NCBI GenBank assembly: GCA_024305405.1
Contig: JAKNDB010000098.1
Location: 1,116,001 to 1,180,000 of the forward strand
Length of the DNA: 64,000 bases
From: Dirofilaria immitis
Lineage: Eukaryota; Nematoda; Chromadorea; Rhabditida; Onchocercidae
Direction: 5' to 3'
Position 1 is the stretch's first letter. Each line of letters starts with the position of its first letter. The position numbers were made by a program, and so were the translations under genes. Shown here one piece after another: positions 1-13,073 of this stretch. The notes under the pieces were generated by a model. The model was given only the letters and a program-made list of their open reading frames with translations. It made no database searches and was not told the origin of the DNA.

Positions 1-80
1 ATAACGGTATTCTTTGATGTATTTTTCCACTTATCATTATTACTAAGTTTTCATAAATTAATAATTATTACGTCAATTTT

Positions 81-1706
81 ATGATTGTTATTATTATGAT
101 CTTTTATCTTGTTGAACATTGCATGTCTGCCGAATCCAATTTGTTTAAAATGCATAGCAGAATTCACACTGAACATTTTGCAGATGTTTTAACTGATTTC
201 TTAAATGAACCGCATTGTTCTCAAACATCAAATGATGATGTGATTGATGATTTTATGGACGAGAAATGTAAACTTTATGGTTATGGTTTTGCTTGCAGTC
301 GTCGCGGTATTATTGGAAAATTTAGTGCAGAAATCGATAATCTCTTCGATTTGAAAGATCCTGAAGGTTCATTGATCGATGAAAGATTTAAAGATTGTTT
401 AAGACATGATCAGATGAAGTTCGATGCCGAGCATTATATGTATGTTTTGTATATGTGGAAATTAAATCAAAATTTGAGATTATTTTTATTTATTCCTTCC
501 GAAAGTTAATATATTTCTTTTTGTTTCTCATTAACAAAGTTCATACTTATTTACGAACTTGCATGCATCAGTGAAATAACGTTTTTAGTGCTGACTTATT
601 CGATAAGAATCCTTTGCTGGATGAATGTTTGCAGTTCGAATATCCTGAAACAGCATTTGATTTGTCTTTCAAAAGTCGAGATCATTTGAAAGATTTTCCG
701 AGAAAATTATTTCCGAAATATTCTTCGGATTTAGAAAAAACGATTGCATTGTCCCTGATAGACATTCTTTTCGCTTACTTATATGATATGAGAACAACTT
801 GCGGGAGCATTCCTCTGAATCCGGTTTGTTTCTGAATCATACTTTTCTTAAAATGACTGAGATATGTTTGAATATGAACTGTTATATTAATTGATGAAAA
901 ATCAGAAAGCAAACAAATCTAAAAATGAAAATATCTTTATATGGCCGATTGATATTATCTGTCTCATTTTACATATAATTCCTGTGAGTTATGCATAAAA
1001 CTTAACTGTTTTCTTCTATTTTAACTTTGATGAACGATACAGAATTTACGGTAGCTCTTGATTTGCTTAACTTCCCTTTATACTAATAGTTGATATTTTC
1101 TAGGTTGGACGATTGCAAAATTGAGCCCCACTCTCAGTTATCTAGTGAGATGGAGGACAGTTAAGGAATCTATGGTAGGCGTTGTAAGAAGGTCGTTATG
1201 TTTCCCACTTTATCGGCATTGGAATTTATCTATGAAAATATTGGATGATTTAAAATTTCTTCTCGACAAGGGTAAATTTAAGAATTTTCTCTTCGAATTT
1301 GAAATATTCAAAGTGTTATTTTAATGAGAAATTCCTGAATACTCTGCACCTTATATCTCTACTTTTGTTAATATTTCAATTGGGAGTTTAAAAAATTCGT
1401 TGGATTATTTTTACAGGCAAGGTATCGTTATTGCAGTGTCTAGTTGATGTGCATGTCATTTTATCAACAAGCGGCGATTATCGTTATTTATTGAATGATT
1501 TATTTATAACTGATTATTGCTTATGGATTCAGTATGTCTCTGATGACATTCTCTTATGGTTGCAGCATGAGTTGAACGATTTAATTCTAAGAAAAAGTGA
1601 TATTATGTTAGACCTGGAAGATGTGGAGCTGGAAGCGAAGTTATTGACTTTACAAATAGATGGTAGGAATTCGGAACCTGAGGATTCAGACGATAATTCC
1701 TCCTAA
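81..1706 (+). CDS. shq-1: SHQ1 homologue, H/ACA snoRNP assembly factor (5' part outside window)
   Basis: SHQ1 is a chaperone for dyskerin/Cbf5 in the nucleus and cytoplasm, needed to assemble H/ACA snoRNPs for pseudouridylation and telomerase RNA. Four exons are visible: about 81-439, 589-827, 1104-1271 and 1417-1706 (stop TAA). The joins keep frame and give SHQ1-specific blocks: YGFACSRRG, KFDAEHYIADLF across the first junction, LLDECLQFEYPE, WTIAKLSPTLSYL, RRSLCFPLYRHW and YLLNDLFITDYCLWIQ. These form the Shq1-specific helical domain. The N-terminal CS domain (about 90 residues in the family) must lie left of the window. The tail is acidic (EPEDSDDNSS). The left limit of the first visible exon is uncertain: an in-frame ATG occurs at 81, but this should be an internal exon. 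Unlike most other genes here, it needs no frame correction. Confidence 0.9.
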
Positions 1707-2245
1707 AATAATAATCGTAAGCACTATTTCTTACAAGATATAATTTCAAATTCTGACTTTATTTGAAAAAGGATGTAATAGTTGTAATGTGCGGTATGAA
1801 ATACTTTTGGTGATATTTATAACTATCAACTGTTATACATAACTACTTCTTTTATTATATCATCTTGAGAAAAATTATCAAATTTTAGAAGAATTGTCGT
1901 CTCAGCGGTCTCATAAGTTTTTGAGGAAAGGGAAAGTCATATGATTGAAACTTGTGGAATTTTGTACTTATTAGATGATGCTGCTGATTAAAAGTTGTTT
2001 TATTTGTATGGCTTAACAAATATTTTCCAATTAAAGCTCGATAATTTGAATGTTGGCGCGAAATTTAAGAATCCTCGGTACTTTTCCGATAATGTTTAGA
2101 TGACGGTAAAACAAATCGTAAAAGTAAAACAAATCTTAAAACATAAAAATGTAGATAATCGCCATCTTAAATCCTACATATCATCTGTTATACCTTATTG
2201 CTTGTATCTTAAATCTTAATAAGGTAGCATCTTGTTTACTCTTTC

Positions 2246-2503
2246 TTGTTAATTATGAAAATACAAAATAAAATCAGACCAAAAGTTCATCCATTCGCAG
2301 AGTTTTCGCAACTGTCAAATATGCAAAGGGTTATGCGTGCTCGGCCGCTTATTACCGAGTACTTCGAGTCATTGCGGAAGACCCGGGAATTCGCTAGGGG
2401 AGCAAAAGATGATTCCGAGGCTCTGATTCTTCTTATCGCTTTTGTCCTGAAGGTTCAGCTTGTGCATTCCTACCAAGTTTGGATGTTGTTGAGATGCTTA
2501 TGA
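2246..2503 (+). other. Unassigned ORF, 85 codons, locally GC-rich
   Basis: An isolated open frame whose central part is clearly richer in G and C than its surroundings (about 2335-2450). The most protein-like stretch includes HPFAEFSQL, MRARPLITEYFESLRKT and REFARGAKDD. I do not recognise a family. It has no obvious splice partners and no signal peptide. It could be one exon of an unrecognised gene, a decayed gene fragment, or chance. The last 20 or so codons look non-coding. Confidence 0.22.
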
Positions 2504-3430
2504 TGAATAGAACAGCTAAATGTTAATATAATTAACGAGCAAATATTCCTTCGTTAGAATATACTTACTAAGTTACGTAAATATGTTTTGTATGAATAAA
2601 TTCTGAAATATTTGATAATAAATGGCCAAGGATAAATTTGCTGGAAGATATACAAAACTGTAAGTATCAGAATATTTACTTTTACGGCAATGAAAATTCG
2701 AATCATTAGATATTCGAAAATTTAATTAACAATTAGTGATAATATGATCAACAAAATGAAGCTATTATCTAGGATAACAATAGGCTTACAGCATATTTCT
2801 TTATGATTAATAGTTGCATTACATAATTGTTAGATATTTATTTGACTTGCAGGAGAATTGTAAATTTTATTTGAAATGTTTCGTAATTTTTGATAATTGC
2901 ATTTATCATACTTAATTTCATAATATTAATGATTAGTCTTTAAATTTAAGCAAAATTAATTTCATCATTTAACATTTAAAAAAGGAAATGAATAAATGCT
3001 TAGCTTAGTGAATGGTGGGTTGATAAATGATTGTTGGATATAGTAAAAATAAATAAATAATTGCATCTTTTGTTTGTTTTTTAAGACGAGAAAATTTTGC
3101 TAAAATTTCAATCATATTATGTCATTAAATATAATAATATCGAGATATTAGCATTCTTGAATTTATTCTCGAATTTCCTGAAATGAGAATAGTTGCTATG
3201 CAATTATTTTTATAATATATATATATATATATATAATACAAATATGATAATTTAGTGAAATTATTATTTTTAACGAAATGAAAATATAAATCTATGTGAC
3301 AGATATGTTTAGTTTATTTTTAGTATTCAAAAATATTCCTCTAATTTACAAAAATGAATTTTATATTAAAAATGAATAATATTTGGAAGTGAAAAATTTT
3401 TATTTTTTTATTTCATTATTATCATTGATA

Positions 3431-3508
3431 GGAAATAGAGAGAGATAGAAGAAAAGAGAGAGAGAGAGAGATAGAGAGCGAGAGAGAGAGAGAAAGAGAG
3501 AAGGAGAA
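3431..3508. repeat. GA-rich simple repeat
   Basis: Imperfect (GA)n/(GAGA)n purine tract on the + strand upstream of QDPR. A similar tract lies at about 10724-10815. Confidence 0.85.
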
Positions 3509-3704
3509 AAAATTAGAAATGGTGAAATGAGGTCTCAAAAAAGTATTGATTAATTAGTTGAAAGTCTTCAAGTTTTGATTCCCGTATAATTATCAATTTA
3601 TTTGTTTATTTATTTTTCTTTTTAATTATCAAAGGCTTTTTCTTTTAGAATCAGCTAATCATCAATAATAATTCATCTAATTTTGGAAAGGAATTTTCCC
3701 AAAA

Positions 3705-5359
3705 ATGTCAATAAATCGTGTTGTTATTTATGGTGGTCGAGGTGGATTTGGTTCAGTAATAGTTGATTATTTCAAAAATAAAAAATTTGTAAGTTATCAA
3801 TTTTAAATATTTTTCCTTAGTTTATTTTTATTCTATTCTATTCTATTCATATTTCAATTCCATTCTATTCATTATTTTGATAAATTATTATGTTTATAAG
3901 GATGAATTCAATATTTGCATAGTGCTTTATCATAAAAAGAAAATTAATTTAATTTAAATTATTGCAGTGGACATTAAGCATAGATCTTCTGACGAATGAA
4001 ATGGCTGATAGAAATGTGGTAATAAATAAGAATGCATCATGGATAGAGCAAGAAAGCTTGGTTCTCAAATCGTAATTTAAATTATGATTATTAATTTTTA
4101 AATCGTAAATCTAAATTATACTTATTATTAATTTTAAGATGTGGAAAGAAATATAAGTTTTTTTTTCACAATGTTTTCTTCTAAATCATCATTATATACG
4201 AATCTTATGGTGAAATATATTGAAAAGCTTTGCTAAGAAGATGAATATAGTTTTGATCGAAATAGCAATATTTTTATTCGTCATCCTTATCATTATCAAG
4301 CTACCGATATTTATCAAAATATGCAATTATCTTAGTGTCGGTGAGATATTAAATGGTGAACATTTGGATGCAATACTATGTGTAGCAGGTGGTTGGGCTG
4401 GTGGTAGCGCTAATAGTGAAGATATGATTAAAAATTCGGAAATTTTATGGAAACAAAATGTTTGGACATCAGCGATATGTTCTCGAATTGCTGCTTTACA
4501 TTTAAAAAAGGTGGTCTTCTACAATTTACCGGTGCTGCATCGGTAAGCTTTCTATTTTTCTTTTTTTTTTGTTTTCATAATTTGAATATTACTTGACAAT
4601 GAATAAAGTAATTTGAAGATTCAGGCATTTTTAAATAATATCAAATTCATGTATATGAACTAAATTTTAATTTAAATTAAACTATAAATTGTTGCTCTGG
4701 CTTCGTGAGATTTAATTATGAATTTTTAATAATTTCATATTATTATTAGGTACTCAAAGATACACCAAGAATGTTGGGATATGGCATGGCAAAGGCAGCA
4801 GTGCATCAATTGGTCAGAAGTCTTGCCGCTAAAAATTCTGGAATACAGGATGAATCGACTGTTGTTGCTATTTTGCCAACAACACTAGATACTGAACAAA
4901 ATCGTAAATGGATGCCAAATGCAAATACTGATTCGTAGGTTTTCAAAAGTGATTTTATCATTTATAAGTAAATTAATATTTTTTAATTTGAAATTCGAAA
5001 TTGAAAATATATTGAGATTCATCAAAATTGAAACACTTTCTATGTTTTAGCTGGTAGTTAAAAACGGTTAACAATTAAAGCAAAATAAAATAGCGAATTT
5101 TTCGAAAGGATATATTTTGCTAATTATTATGAATTTCTCTTACCAAGCTTATCTAACTACTACTTTATACAGCTTAAAATTTTTTTTTATCATTAAGTTA
5201 AATTAGCCAAAATGAAAATCCTACTTTAGATGGACATCACTTACTTATATCGCAGAACTGTTGTACGAATGGACTTCAGATCCATCATCACGACCGCCGA
5301 ATGGTTCTCTAGTTGAAATAATTACACGGAACAAGCAAAATGAATTGAAGATACATTGA
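3705..5359 (+). CDS. qdpr-1: Dihydropteridine reductase (one apparent missing base)
   Basis: QDPR regenerates tetrahydrobiopterin from quinonoid dihydrobiopterin with NADH, supporting aromatic amino-acid hydroxylases; it is cytosolic. Five exons: 3705-3788, 3968-4071, 4336-4542, 4750-4934 and 5230-5359. The N-terminal Rossmann motif is VVIYGGRGGFGS. The QDPR signature DAILCVAGGWAGGSA follows, then WKQNVWTSAI, and the SDR catalytic Tyr-x-x-x-Lys is in GYGMAKAAVHQL. The product is about 236 residues, close to the 244 of the human enzyme. In exon 3 the frame breaks at an A6 run (4504-4509). One more A restores HLKKGGLLQFTGAAS and the correct phase at the next exon. As printed, the exon reads HLKKVVFYN and the gene would be called broken. 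The stop codon sits in a 16-bp tandem repeat. Confidence 0.93.
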
Positions 5360-5405
5360 TCTGGCAATACATTGATCTGACGATACATTGATCTGGCAAT
5401 ACTTG
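5351..5405. repeat. 16-bp tandem repeat spanning the QDPR stop codon
   Basis: Copies of a 16-mer starting ATACATTGATCTG begin at 5351, 5367 and 5383, with a partial copy at 5399. The first copy contains the last two codons and the TGA of QDPR. Confidence 0.85.
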
Positions 5406-6620
5406 ATTAGGCACTGAATGCTTTTCTTTTCTTTCGACTTTTCTTTTGCACTTCTTTTTTTGTCGTTAAATTGTATGCAACTGGTTATTTTTCTTCATTT
5501 TTATTTCATGGCTTTATGTATAATAAAAATCAGTTATTGTTATTATTTTAACTTTTTCTACATTCAATATAATATTTTTATTCCATATATTTCTCGACAT
5601 TATCCATTAATATCAATTAACAAACAAACAATCAAATCTTGAATAAATTACGATGATTTATTCATTTAAATTAATTTAAACTTTGACAAACACAGTGAAT
5701 TATATTATTAATCAGAAAAAACAAAAATGATGACCTTATTTTTGTTTTCGTGATTAATGCATCCTTTCTGTTCAAATCTGTTTTAACTGAATTGCACACC
5801 AAACATGATGTTTCTTGTTTTATTTACAAAACAAAATTGGGACCAAAATAATGGAAAAATGTATCTAAGAAAGTTGTAGAAGGTAACTGGAATAACGTTT
5901 TTGATTGAAATTTTTGGGAGGTTTATCCGCTTGGAAACATTCACATTTCTTGATCATTTTCCAGATCAGGACACGAAGTTTATGATCGTTGCCTACTCTA
6001 CAATTTGGGTAAGTTTTGAGTTAGATACATCTTTCATCTCCATCTTGATAATTGTTTGAAAAAAAACCCAAATGTTTTGTAATTTTAAATTACGAAACAT
6101 TTTATTGGTTTCCATTTTTTCCTTATACATTTCAAATTTTGCGTTAACATTTAACAATGCGAATTTTGATATTGCTAATATTTGCTATTATTTCATTTTT
6201 CTCATGATTAATGCATCCTTTTTCTTCATTTGGATCAAGTAATTGATAATGTTATTTCATCCTTCATTCTGACAGCTACAATTGATTATCATTAATGAGA
6301 AAATCAAGTACAAAAAATCAAGTCATTAATATTTAAATTTAATTTTTAAAAATTAAAAAACTTCAAATTTTCATCTTATTATGAATAATGCTTAAAATAT
6401 TAAATTAATCAAAATTAATAAAGAGAAAAAATTAATTACATTCAGTACATGTAATGATGAATTATGTGTGATATTTTTGATTTAAACTGTTGAGCGATGT
6501 CTAAAATAAATGCGATATAATTTATAAATAAATTTAAAAAATATGCAATTTATATTTCTACTCTTAATCGATTGTTGTTTTCTCTTTTTTAAAATGAATA
6601 GTAAATTCAGGAAAAATGAA
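5360..6620. other. Convergent gap between QDPR and GPCR
   Basis: AT-rich, 3' flanks of the two convergent genes. I see no gene. Short related segments (atgcatcctttctg / atgcatcctttttc types near 5756 and 6209) recur. Further 3' exons of the GPCR could lie here. Confidence 0.5.
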
Positions 6621-9085
6621 TTATTTCTTTATATAAATTAAATTAAAATCTAAGCAATGACATACTTTTTCACTTATTTTACCAATAAATCTTTTCAGTG
6701 TTTCCATCATTAGTTGACGGTATCGTTTACTTACCAAACAATAAAGGCAAAAATTTAGCGCAGCATTGAGAAAAACAAGCTGTAAATTATTTATCGAAAA
6801 TATTTTTAAAAAACTTATGTATTTTATCAAAAATATCTACTTTAAACATAAATCAATGTCATACTGTACAAGATATACCGTATTCAATAATTCGAAAAAA
6901 TATACTGTATTCAATGATCATTAACGATAAAATGAAGGAAATGATTCTTTAATATTCCTCTATTAATATAATAATTACTATTAATCTTTGATTAAAATAG
7001 AAATAGTCAAATTTCTAAAATTAAATATTTCATCATTTTCTTCTGCGTTTTCTTTACGAATTAATAAATTATAAAAAATGAAATGCCTGTTGTGTGATAC
7101 ATATGTAAATGATTGTTATCAAATGATATTGTCCATAATAATTGAAGAGTAATCGAGCTGGTGCTTGTAATCCAACACATATCAATAGCATAATTACAAC
7201 CGCAAATAACATTGCGTTAGCATTAAAACGTTGTACCATTGACCTTTGACTTTTTGTAGCATTCTAAAATTTCGAATTCAGATAGAAGGAAATTTATCAA
7301 TTCTTAAAAACGAAAAATTCAACTTCTAGAGAATTGTCAAGTGTTCAGACAAACATTTAACATTTAGTAAAATGTATTTGGTACTATTCCGACAAAGTTT
7401 TGATAAATATCATCAATAAATCATCATATTTGTATTGGTTTAAAAATAAAGTAGAAAATAGAGGATTATTTTTGATTGAAATTCTCCTTCTTTCCCTTTA
7501 CTCTTGACTAATTTGATTCGAGAAATTTTGATACATACAAATCCGGTTTTTATTTGTTTAACTGAAGCGGAAGTACTATTTACCGTTACAAGAGCAGCAT
7601 TCTCGATGATCGCATTATTGCTTTTTATTACTGTAGTAATTGCAGCAGTGATGATATGACTATTCGTATTATCTACATCGTCATCATCATCATCACTTGT
7701 AAAACTTCCGCATATTCTAAGATCTCGATCAATAATTCGTCTCAGTGTTATTATCAATCGACTGTTAAGTATGCAAAGGATCACAATTGGTAATATATTG
7801 AATGTAATTAGAGTAAAATAATCCATCAAACGATAATACTCCTATAATAAAAGGCAGTTAAACGAAATTTATGACAAAAAAAGTTGCGAAACGAAAATAA
7901 AACTTCAAAATGTTAGATTGATCTGATATTACTTCAGAATCTATTAGTAAGTGCTTAACTGCACCATCAATATTTATCATCAATTTAAATTGTAGTTGTG
8001 ATAATTCAATTTTATATATATCTATAATAATATGAGGATGTAACTTTCCTGTAATTTGGGATTATCACTTAGTACGATAATATAAAAATATTGATTTAAA
8101 TGATAGTTCCAGCATGATCGTATTTGATAACATATTGGCCATTGTATGGAACATAGTAATGATATGATTAAACAGAATAGGATAGCAATACGACTGATAT
8201 GGTTTGAGCATAGATTACGTGATCGTAACGGATGACAAACATAAATGTAACGTTCCAAATTAAATATTACTACCAATCTGAAACTTATTTTTTTGTAATA
8301 TTATCAATCATTTAGAATTGATTATTAATTTTAGCAATGATAAGAAATGAGAATTAATTTCAGTCTTTAAGACTTGACTTTCAAGTATAATTTTCATCCT
8401 TTTAATAATGAAATTATCATTTGGAATAATATATTTGGAATAAAGCCTAAAAAATTAAACTTACAAAACCGAAGATTTATAAAACGTGGATGCAAGCGTA
8501 CGTACGTACAGTACTGAATAAATATAAACAACGGTAAAAGATGATGATATAGTTAGTGGTGATATGCTGGTCGGTATCACTTCTACTGTTGCTAATATCA
8601 GAAATAAACAATCACATATTGCTAAAGCTAGTAATAAGTCCCTACAACGAAACATTATCAACATCTCTCATCTCTCAAATCCCTATAGCAAGCAAAATCT
8701 TATCAATATCAGTCAAATCGCTGTAATAAAATTACCAATATCTGTTAAATCTTCGTGACAAAGCATTATCAATATCATTCTTGAAATAAGATATCACCTT
8801 TGATGCTATTTAAATGCTATACTGTATCAGAAAAAAGAAGACCTTTATACGGTATTGTTGCACAGAATACAGTACACTCAAGATATTCAATATGATTGAG
8901 ATTATTAAAGAATTGAACGATATTAATCATGTCTTATAAAGTGAAATTTATCAAATAATTGATTACCATGATGGTATACGACGTGCTGAAGAATGTGTCA
9001 ATAGGATGATAATATTAAAAAGATTACAAATTAAACCAATAATAGCAATAATAGGTAAGCAAATTATATTTGACCACCAAATTAT
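6621..9085 (-). CDS. Class A GPCR, FMRFamide-receptor-like (ends uncertain)
   Basis: A rhodopsin-type neuropeptide receptor expected in the plasma membrane of neurons or muscle. Exons read on the minus strand: about 9085-8967 (TM1, GLICNLFNIIILLTH), 8641-8465 (TM2-3, LLLALAICDCLFLILATVE), about 8277-8023 (TM3 end and TM4, NLERYIYVCHPLRS, an ERY variant of DRY), 7841-7539 (TM5, then a third loop with a run of six Asp), 7263 to about 7100 (TM6, VGLQAPARLLF) and about 6790-6621 (TM7, LNAALNFCLYCLVSKRYR, replacing NPxxY). Splice phases agree for the first three joins. The TM4-5 and TM6-7 joins do not fit exactly, so a boundary or a base is wrong there. The N-terminal exon upstream of 9085 was not found. 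A donor-like GTATGTCA after SEK near 6665 means the C-terminus may continue further. The family assignment rests on overall pattern only. Confidence 0.75.
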
Positions 9086-10723
9086 CTTCAATGCTTTCTA
9101 AAATTTATCAATACTTAATAATAATGATAATAAAATTTCAAAAAAATAGCAAAAAAAAGTTTGAATATATTATGGTAGAAATTATAATATATCATAATTT
9201 TATCATTTAATAATTTTAAATGATAAACTTCGATTGATTCTCGTTCAGATAGATCGAAAATGATTTCTACTTTTGTTCTTTCATTGTGATATATAAATAA
9301 GTGGAATAAAACGGTTTATGAAACAGATTCTAACATTGCAAATTTTTTTTTCAGAAGACTAACGTATATTTATCTGAATCACATAAGAACGATTTATCGG
9401 AAGGATCGATCATTTCAAGGAAAATTTCAAAATTTATCTAATGAAATTTGAATAAAATACCGTACTATTATTTATTTAGTAAAAGATGAACCGAATTATT
9501 CAAGCTATCAAAATTGAAACATAAAATATCAGACTTTTGGCCACTCATATTTATCAATTTGACGTGATATTTTATTTTACATTTTTATAAAGTAAAATCT
9601 AGGAATAAGTTTGATTTATGATATCATTTATTTGATCTATCAGTTATTATGATCATTTTAGAATATAAATAATTTATGAATGTGATAAAAGATGAAAATA
9701 CTTGTTCCAATTGATATTCCACTTGAGGTATGTTATCACAAATATTTCGAAAATCGTTTTTATAATTCATCAAAAAATAAAACGAAAAATCACAAATTCA
9801 TCTTTCACAAATTAATTCATCGATAAAATTTCATTTTCGCTAAAAAAAAATTTTATTTTTAAAAAAATTAACATTAAAAAAACATACGATAAATAATAAA
9901 TAAAAAGTGCACTTATAGTTTGTTATAAATATATCTTTTCTTTTCTTTTATTGATTTGATTATATAATTTTAGAAAATTTATTTTAAATAAAACTTTAAA
10001 ACTTTTTTATTATAACCAAATCATCGAATTTTAACTTGCAAATATCGCCAATAATTTTTAAGTCTTAATAATCTAAAGATTATTATAGTGAACTGCATAG
10101 ATTTATGATAAACTATAACACAAAATCTTTAGCAATAATTTCATCGAGAATCTCGAACCTTTCACAACTAACTTAATTTTATTTGATATATTCCAATCAT
10201 GCATAATATAATAATAAATTTATAAAATTTACAATACAACAAATGAAATATACGACTTATAAAATAATATGGAAAATAAGAAAAATTTTTACGATTAAAT
10301 ATAATTCAAAAATCGAGAATTTCTTAATCAATATTTCGAGAACGCTTTTAAATTTGTTAATTTCTATTCTATCAATAAATTCTTTTACAATAAAAATTGA
10401 ATTTAATTTCAATTTTAGAATGCTAAATGAAATTTATTTTGCAAATTTAAAAATTAAATTAAATTTTTTAAATTTTTCGTTTTTTTTCTTTAAAAAAGAA
10501 TAAAAAGAAAAAAAAGTGGCGAAATATTAAATATTATTAATTTAAATTAGTTGCAATAAAATTTGATACATTTTTAAAAGGAAAAATTTTAAGCAACGAT
10601 AAAATTTTCGTTTCTTTTTCATTTTTCGTTTTTCTTATTTTTTGAAATAAAGAAGACAGACATAAGGATTAAATATATTTTTATAAAAGTATGAAATTTG
10701 AGATGAAAAATGCTAGTTAAAAT

Positions 10724-10815
10724 TTAGAGAGAGAGAGATAGAGAAAGAAAGAGAAAGAAAGAGAGAGAGAGGGAAAGAAAGAGAAAGAGAGAGAGAGAGA
10801 GAGGGGGAGAAAAGA
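10724..10815. repeat. GA-rich simple repeat
   Basis: Purine-only tract of GAGAGA, GAAAGA and GGGGGA blocks on the + strand. Confidence 0.85.
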
Positions 10816-11469
10816 GAGAATTTTCATTGCAAATAAGAAATATTTGAAATGATTGAAAAAAAAATTAAAAAGATTAAATCGATGAAAGCCGCCCATCAAA
10901 ATCAACTTTTTTTTATTAATAGAAATTTTTATTGACATAAAAATGAATTAGATATATTTAATGAGGTACTTATTTCTTACCTTGATGTTAAATTTATGAT
11001 TCAATTCTATTTATTAGTCACTTAGAAATTCCAGAAGAAATTTGAATTAAATTTCATTATTTGAAATGAAATTAAAGTTGAGAAATTGAAATTGAGATTA
11101 AAATAAAATTTTAAGTAATTTCAATTATATCTTAATATTTAGTAATAAATTAACATTTCATATATATAAAATATATATTAACCAAAATGATCAAAGGTAA
11201 AAAATTAACAAAAAATTGGAATAGAATTTTATTAATTTTTCCATTCATATATTATAATACTTAAATATTCCGGAAAATACACGCTCAATCAGACATTCCG
11301 ATAATCCAATGTATCGTGGAGGAGGGAATTCTTTCAGGAAAATATTCATCGAGAATAAGCTAAAAATGAAAATTAGGTCCGATGAATTGTTTGTCATTGA
11401 AGTTAGTAAACAGTATCATTATCATCATCAGCCTTTATCTTAAGTTCAATTTCATCAGCGAGTGAGCAG

Positions 11470-11685
11470 ATAGTTCGATGTCGAGTTGAATGAACAATTG
11501 ATTGGACGGTTGAACGAACAACTAGGTGGATAGTTGGATGGACAATTGGGCAGATGGTTTATTGGACAGTTGAGTGGACAATAGGGCGGATAGTTAAGTA
11601 AAGAGTTGGGTGGAGAATTGAATGAACGATTGGACGATAGTTAAGTGGACAATTAGGCGGACGATTGATTGGAAGTTGGGTGCGT
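11470..11685. repeat. Degenerate short-period minisatellite
   Basis: Many diverged copies of a roughly 10-14 base unit of the type GGACAATTGGGC / GGATAGTTGAGT. The repeat creates spurious proline-rich open frames on the minus strand. Confidence 0.75.
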
Positions 11686-11817
11686 TTATTAGACAAATAA
11701 CATTTTCTCTGATTTACTATTTCAAAAATGACCACTATAATGATCATCATAATGTACATTTAATTTTATTTATAAGTTTTTTTATAATTATATTAATTTT
11801 TTCTTAAAAGTACAATC

Positions 11818-11820
11818 TGT

Positions 11821-11862
<42 letters not shown>
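11818..11862. repeat. (GT)n microsatellite
   Basis: An uninterrupted GT run of about 20 copies, with two imperfect repeats at its left end. Confidence 0.95.
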
Positions 11863-11864
<2 letters not shown>

Positions 11865-13073
11865 ATATTTATGGATATAAACTTTGTTTGATCTGATATA
11901 ATTAAATGAATTAAAGGATATGACAATTATTCATTTATTGATTTACATCCAATATTAAGCAACTGTTCACGATATCAATAAGCTTATTTAATAAAAAATT
12001 TAAAAATTTTAAAATAATAATTATCAATAAAAAAATAAAATTTTCGAACTTAGTTGAGAGATTTCTAAATAATTTCGAACAGTTATGCATATTTGATTGG
12101 TTCATTGCCGATTTTGTTCGAAGATAAAAACTAATGTATATAGATTATTTCCTATCTCTTATGGTAGCCTTTTTAACTTCAAAACAATATTGCTTTAATT
12201 TTTTGTTAATATTCTACTAACTATGCAATCATAGAAAATCTCTTTTGCAATTTAATTTCTGAATCCTTTTCAAGAAAAAGGAAAAGGAATTTCATTTTCA
12301 GGAATGATTAGGAAATGAAAATTTTGATCCAATGTTATGTTAAGAAAGATGTAAAAGTTGCACCGACCACCCGATCATAGTCATACGCACCATCGTGATA
12401 TAATATAAATATATCGGCAATTTTGGTTTCATTTTCTGCGGTTTTTTGTGGTCCATGCTCGAGTGCGTGATCTTTGGGATTTCTGAGTGGAATAGGCAGG
12501 TGGGTGAATATGACCAGGAGAGAATTTATAATAATAATTCATAGCAGTACGAGAGTCTTCTCCTCCTACAATATGCTAATATTGAATGTATGATCATATA
12601 TACCTGATAGATTCAAGTTATCATAATACAATTTCAGGTTGCATTTGGTTGTATGTTAACTAGCAATTGAGTCATTGTAGATTTATTGGGCATTGAAAAA
12701 GTTGATTGGGAAATATTTTTTGAATAGGCCGCAGTGAAAAAGTGAATATTAAGCAGTAAGCTCATTTATTAATCCATCGAAATTCATGTTCGATTACAGA
12801 TATAGAATCATTGTAGTTAGTTTATGAAATTTAATTAGCATTTCCTTTGCATGATCTATAGCTTTTGTTGTCTGCTCTTAAACTTTTTCCTATTTTGTTT
12901 TTTATTCTTCGACTTATAATCTTGCTAATAAATGTTTCATAAAGAAGGGGCTTTTTTAAATCTTTCCAATTAGGCGATTTATCATCTGTTATTTGATTTT
13001 ATGGACATGGATCGTCAATTATTATTTTAGGATATTTGGTTCATTTACAAAATATCTTTACGCATAGTGAATA

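Larger units (their letters stand above)
1707..3704. other. Gap between SHQ1 and QDPR
   Basis: AT-rich DNA. It holds one short ORF of locally higher GC (see 2246-2503), an (AT)n run near 3216-3236 and a GA-rich tract near 3431-3508. No other coding signal is visible. Confidence 0.6.
9086..13073. other. Intergenic region upstream of the GPCR and TCERG1
   Basis: About 4 kb, very AT-rich. It should hold the divergent 5' regions of the GPCR and TCERG1, and possibly the GPCR's first exon. It contains a GA-rich tract (10724-10815), a degenerate minisatellite (11470-11685) and a GT microsatellite (11818-11862). The open frame at 10243-10503 is A/T low complexity. An acceptor-like ATTATTTTAG ends at 13030, 43 bases before the TCERG1 ATG. 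Confidence 0.6.

Noticed and set aside
4504..4510. Programmed ribosomal frameshifting at A-runs
   Set aside because: The same shift type occurs in many unrelated genes at different, non-slippery contexts and without downstream structures; missing bases in the consensus are simpler.
10243..10503. Ile/Asn/Phe/Lys-rich ORF
   Set aside because: Reflects extreme A/T composition; no motif or splice support.
11622..11807. Trp-rich ORF
   Set aside because: Generated by the degenerate GGACAATTGG-type minisatellite.
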